6,919 bases of DNA from CAYVKM01 sp964452045 (lineage in GTDB: Bacteria; Calditrichota; Calditrichia; RBG-13-44-9): NCBI GenBank assembly GCA_964452045.1, contig CAYVKM010000132.1, positions 1 to 6,919 of the forward strand. The letters are read 5' to 3'. Positions 5,125 through 6,919 of this stretch are shown here, piece after piece. The notes under the pieces are model-generated. The model worked only from the letters and a program-made list of their open reading frames with translations. It had not been told where the DNA came from and ran no database searches. Made by a program: the position numbers and the translations under genes. The stretch's first letter is position 1; every line of letters begins with the position of its first letter.

Positions 5125-6919
5125 ATGAAATATTTACCGCTACTAATCATCGGTCTGCTGCTTTTCTTTTACCTGGGCCTTGCTGATTTTTCTGCTGAAA
5201 AACAGGTAGGCTCCACCAAAATCATTGGGGATGTGGTTCGGATGGATGTGAATAACTTCAACCTGCCCCTCCGGAATGATGGTAAAACCGGTGAAGATGG
5301 ACAAAGCTGGTATCCCAGTGGACAAACCTCGGCAAGCGTGCTCTTTTCCGGTGGATTTGGATTCACCGGTTATGTAAATGGCGAATTGCGTGCTTCCTGG
5401 ATGGCCAGCGCTTCCCTCATCGAGGAATGGCAGGCGGGAAAATGGGGAACAGTTCCCACCGATCCCCTGGCCAGATTTTACCTGGTGACCCGGGATGATG
5501 GACCGGGAAGCCCCGCTTATATCGATTGGGCGGACGCGATCTCCCTGGGAGCGGATTTCATCGATGAAGACGGGAACGGGATATACGACCCCAATATTGA
5601 CCGTCCGGCCCTTTTGGGAGAGAAAACCATCTGGACGGTTTTTAATGACGGAACGTCCATCACCCAGCGAACCCCACGATTAGGAACCAAACCGATGGGA
5701 CTGGAAATTCTCCAGACTGTCTGGGCCTTTGACAGGGGTGAGGAATTAAGAGATATTGTATTTTTTCGCTTTCAGATCATCAATGTCTCTGACACCACTA
5801 TCCAGGATCTGATTTTTTCAGTCTGGGATGATCCGGATATCGGGGATGCCTCGGATGATCTGATAGCCTGCGATACCCTGCTAAATGTTAGTTATTGTTA
5901 CAATGATCAGGCAGATCCCGTATATGGACCAAATCCCCCGGCTTTTGGAGTGAAATTACTGCAGGGTTGTCTGGTCGATTCCCCGGGAGATACGGCCTAT
6001 GTTTTCCGGGGTGCCTCAGCCGGTGTCGATACCCTTATCGGAAAGAGAAATCTCCCCTGGACTTCATTTATGACATATATTGGAGCTAGTGCATATATCC
6101 CAGAGCCTTTTAACGCAAACATTGCACGGTATTATCAGGAAGGGGGTCTGGATGGAAATGGTAATCCCATTGATCCTACCCAGTGGGGAACCGGTGGAAC
6201 TGCGAGCACCAATCCCAAATATTTTTACAGTGGTGATCCGGTTCTGGGTACCGGTTGGATCGATACCACACCGGGTGACAAGAAATTTTTAATAAATAGC
6301 GGTACTTTTACCATGGCGCCTGGGGATACCCAGGACATCGTTTTTGCCTATGTGGACGGACGGGGGGATAATGCTCTGACCAGTATCTTGAAAATGAAAG
6401 AGAGAGCAGAATATGTTGAAGGATTTTTCCCCTATGGCCATTTGCTGAAAATTATGACTTCTGATACCCTCATTTCGGTCGATTCCACATTTGCCTTTAA
6501 TTTAAATCTTTACAACCTGGCTGGAAACGATTCAATTACGAACACAAACTGGCAGCTGCTGGAATCTCCCACCGGTAGTCAGGCACAGATAATCAGCAAC
6601 CCGGATTATACTTCTACGCTGGATCCGGACCTGCCCGGCAGCTATTTTGTTTCCTGTTCGGCTACGCTCAGCGATGGTGCCGTTGTGATGGATTCTCTGC
6701 GGATAAAAGCTGTTGTTAACAATCCCCCCGCTGCGGTTCTGAGTATAACCCCTGCGACCTTTACCTTCGGTCAATCTGCCCTGGCAGATGCCAGTTCCTC
6801 TTCCGATCCGGATGGTGATCCTCTCGCATATTTTTGGGAATTTCCGGACTGGACCAGTGCCGTATTTACCGATTCATCCGAATCCGTGAATTTTATGCCA
6901 ATGCATGCCGGCAACGGTC
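5125..6919 (+). CDS. Large secreted Asp-rich protein with PKD-like domain (3' truncated)
   Basis: The frame is open from ATG 5125 to the window edge (598 codons, no stop). Residues 1-20 are a strong signal peptide (MKYLPLLIIGLLLFFYLGLA). Residues 147-159 carry a DEDGNGIYDPNID loop resembling EF-hand or dockerin calcium sites. Residues 233-250 are an acidic stretch (VWDDPDIGDASDDLIACD), followed by SYCYNDQADPVYGPNPP. From memory, this resembles large uncharacterised exported proteins of Calditrichota/KSB1-type genomes; that is unverified. Residues about 437-532 are Ig-like strands (DTLISVDSTFAFNLNLYNLAG, then PGSYFVSCSATLSDG). Residues about 534 onward begin a PKD-type domain (NNPPAAVLSI, then DASSSSDPDGDPLAYFWEF). 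No catalytic motif is recognised. A C-terminal sorting domain is expected from the neighbours but lies outside the window. The gene starts 83 bp after the previous stop, behind a good GGAGGG site. G+C varies along it (60% and 47% in two sampled lines). Confidence 0.82.
   Translation, partial: MKYLPLLIIGLLLFFYLGLADFSAEKQVGSTKIIGDVVRMDVNNFNLPLRNDGKTGEDGQSWYPSGQTSASVLFSGGFGFTGYVNGELRASWMASASLIEEWQAGKWGTVPTDPLARFYLVTRDDGPGSPAYIDWADAISLGADFIDEDGNGIYDPNIDRPALLGEKTIWTVFNDGTSITQRTPRLGTKPMGLEILQTVWAFDRGEELRDIVFFRFQIINVSDTTIQDLIFSVWDDPDIGDASDDLIACDTLLNVSYCYNDQADPVYGPNPPAFGVKLLQGCLVDSPGDTAYVFRGASAGVDTLIGKRNLPWTSFMTYIGASAYIPEPFNANIARYYQEGGLDGNGNPIDPTQWGTGGTASTNPKYFYSGDPVLGTGWIDTTPGDKKFLINSGTFTMAPGDTQDIVFAYVDGRGDNALTSILKMKERAEYVEGFFPYGHLLKIMTSDTLISVDSTFAFNLNLYNLAGNDSITNTNWQLLESPTGSQAQIISNPDYTSTLDPDLPGSYFVSCSATLSDGAVVMDSLRIKAVVNNPPAAVLSITPATFTFGQSALADASSSSDPDGDPLAYFWEFPDWTSAVFTDSSESVNFMPMHAGNG

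Noticed and set aside
6532..6774. 80-residue - strand frame near the right edge
   Set aside because: It is a shadow of the long open frame from 5125, which has consistent Ig/PKD-like motifs through this stretch.

Overview
The window looks like a metagenome-derived scaffold from a bacterium of the Fibrobacterota-Chlorobiota-Bacteroidota (FCB) superphylum. A candidate lineage such as Calditrichota, KSB1, Marinimicrobia or Ignavibacteriota fits best. The main clue is the C-terminal tail QNYPNPFN...(W)(D/N)G(R/K)...SG(V/I/L)Y...K(M/MM)xxL(R/K). This is the type A sorting domain of the type IX secretion system (T9SS; TIGR04183/FlgD-Ig-like class), and this spelling of it is typical of those phyla. 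The lineage is inferred from motif style only; there is no marker gene here. A run of exactly 100 Ns (4310-4409) shows that two contigs were joined.

Layout: five genes lie head to tail on the + strand with gaps of 27, 33, 68 and 83 bp, and nothing credible lies on the - strand. (1) 1-104 is the last part of a sorting-domain protein. (2) 132-1460 is a secreted Asp-box (BNR-like) beta-propeller with a sorting domain. (3) 1494-3287 is a secreted protein with two choice-of-anchor/ASH-like Ig domains flanking a propeller-like region, plus a sorting domain. (4) 3356-5041 is an unusual two-part protein. A cytosolic-looking N-terminal domain of about 168 residues with CC and CPxC cysteines runs directly into an internal signal peptide, a calcium-loop segment, two copies of a CxxCG-NMGY module and a sorting domain; the N gap falls between the module copies. 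(5) 5125-6919 is a large secreted protein running off the right edge. It has a signal peptide, Asp-rich modules and the start of a PKD-like domain; no stop is reached, so any C-terminal sorting domain is outside the window.

Taken together this is a cluster of cell-surface or exported proteins that share an export tag and carry different, probably adhesive or ligand-binding, beta-rich bodies. Close spacing, common orientation and good Shine-Dalgarno sites before genes 3, 4 and 5 suggest co-transcription, but no convincing promoter or terminator was found. No secretion machinery, enzyme, RNA gene, mobile element or CRISPR array is visible.

The points most worth a second look are the signal peptide buried inside gene 4 behind a cysteine-bearing cytosolic domain, the duplicated CxxCG-NMGY module next to it, and the sharp G+C drop where the sorting domain joins the body of gene 2, which looks like domain shuffling.
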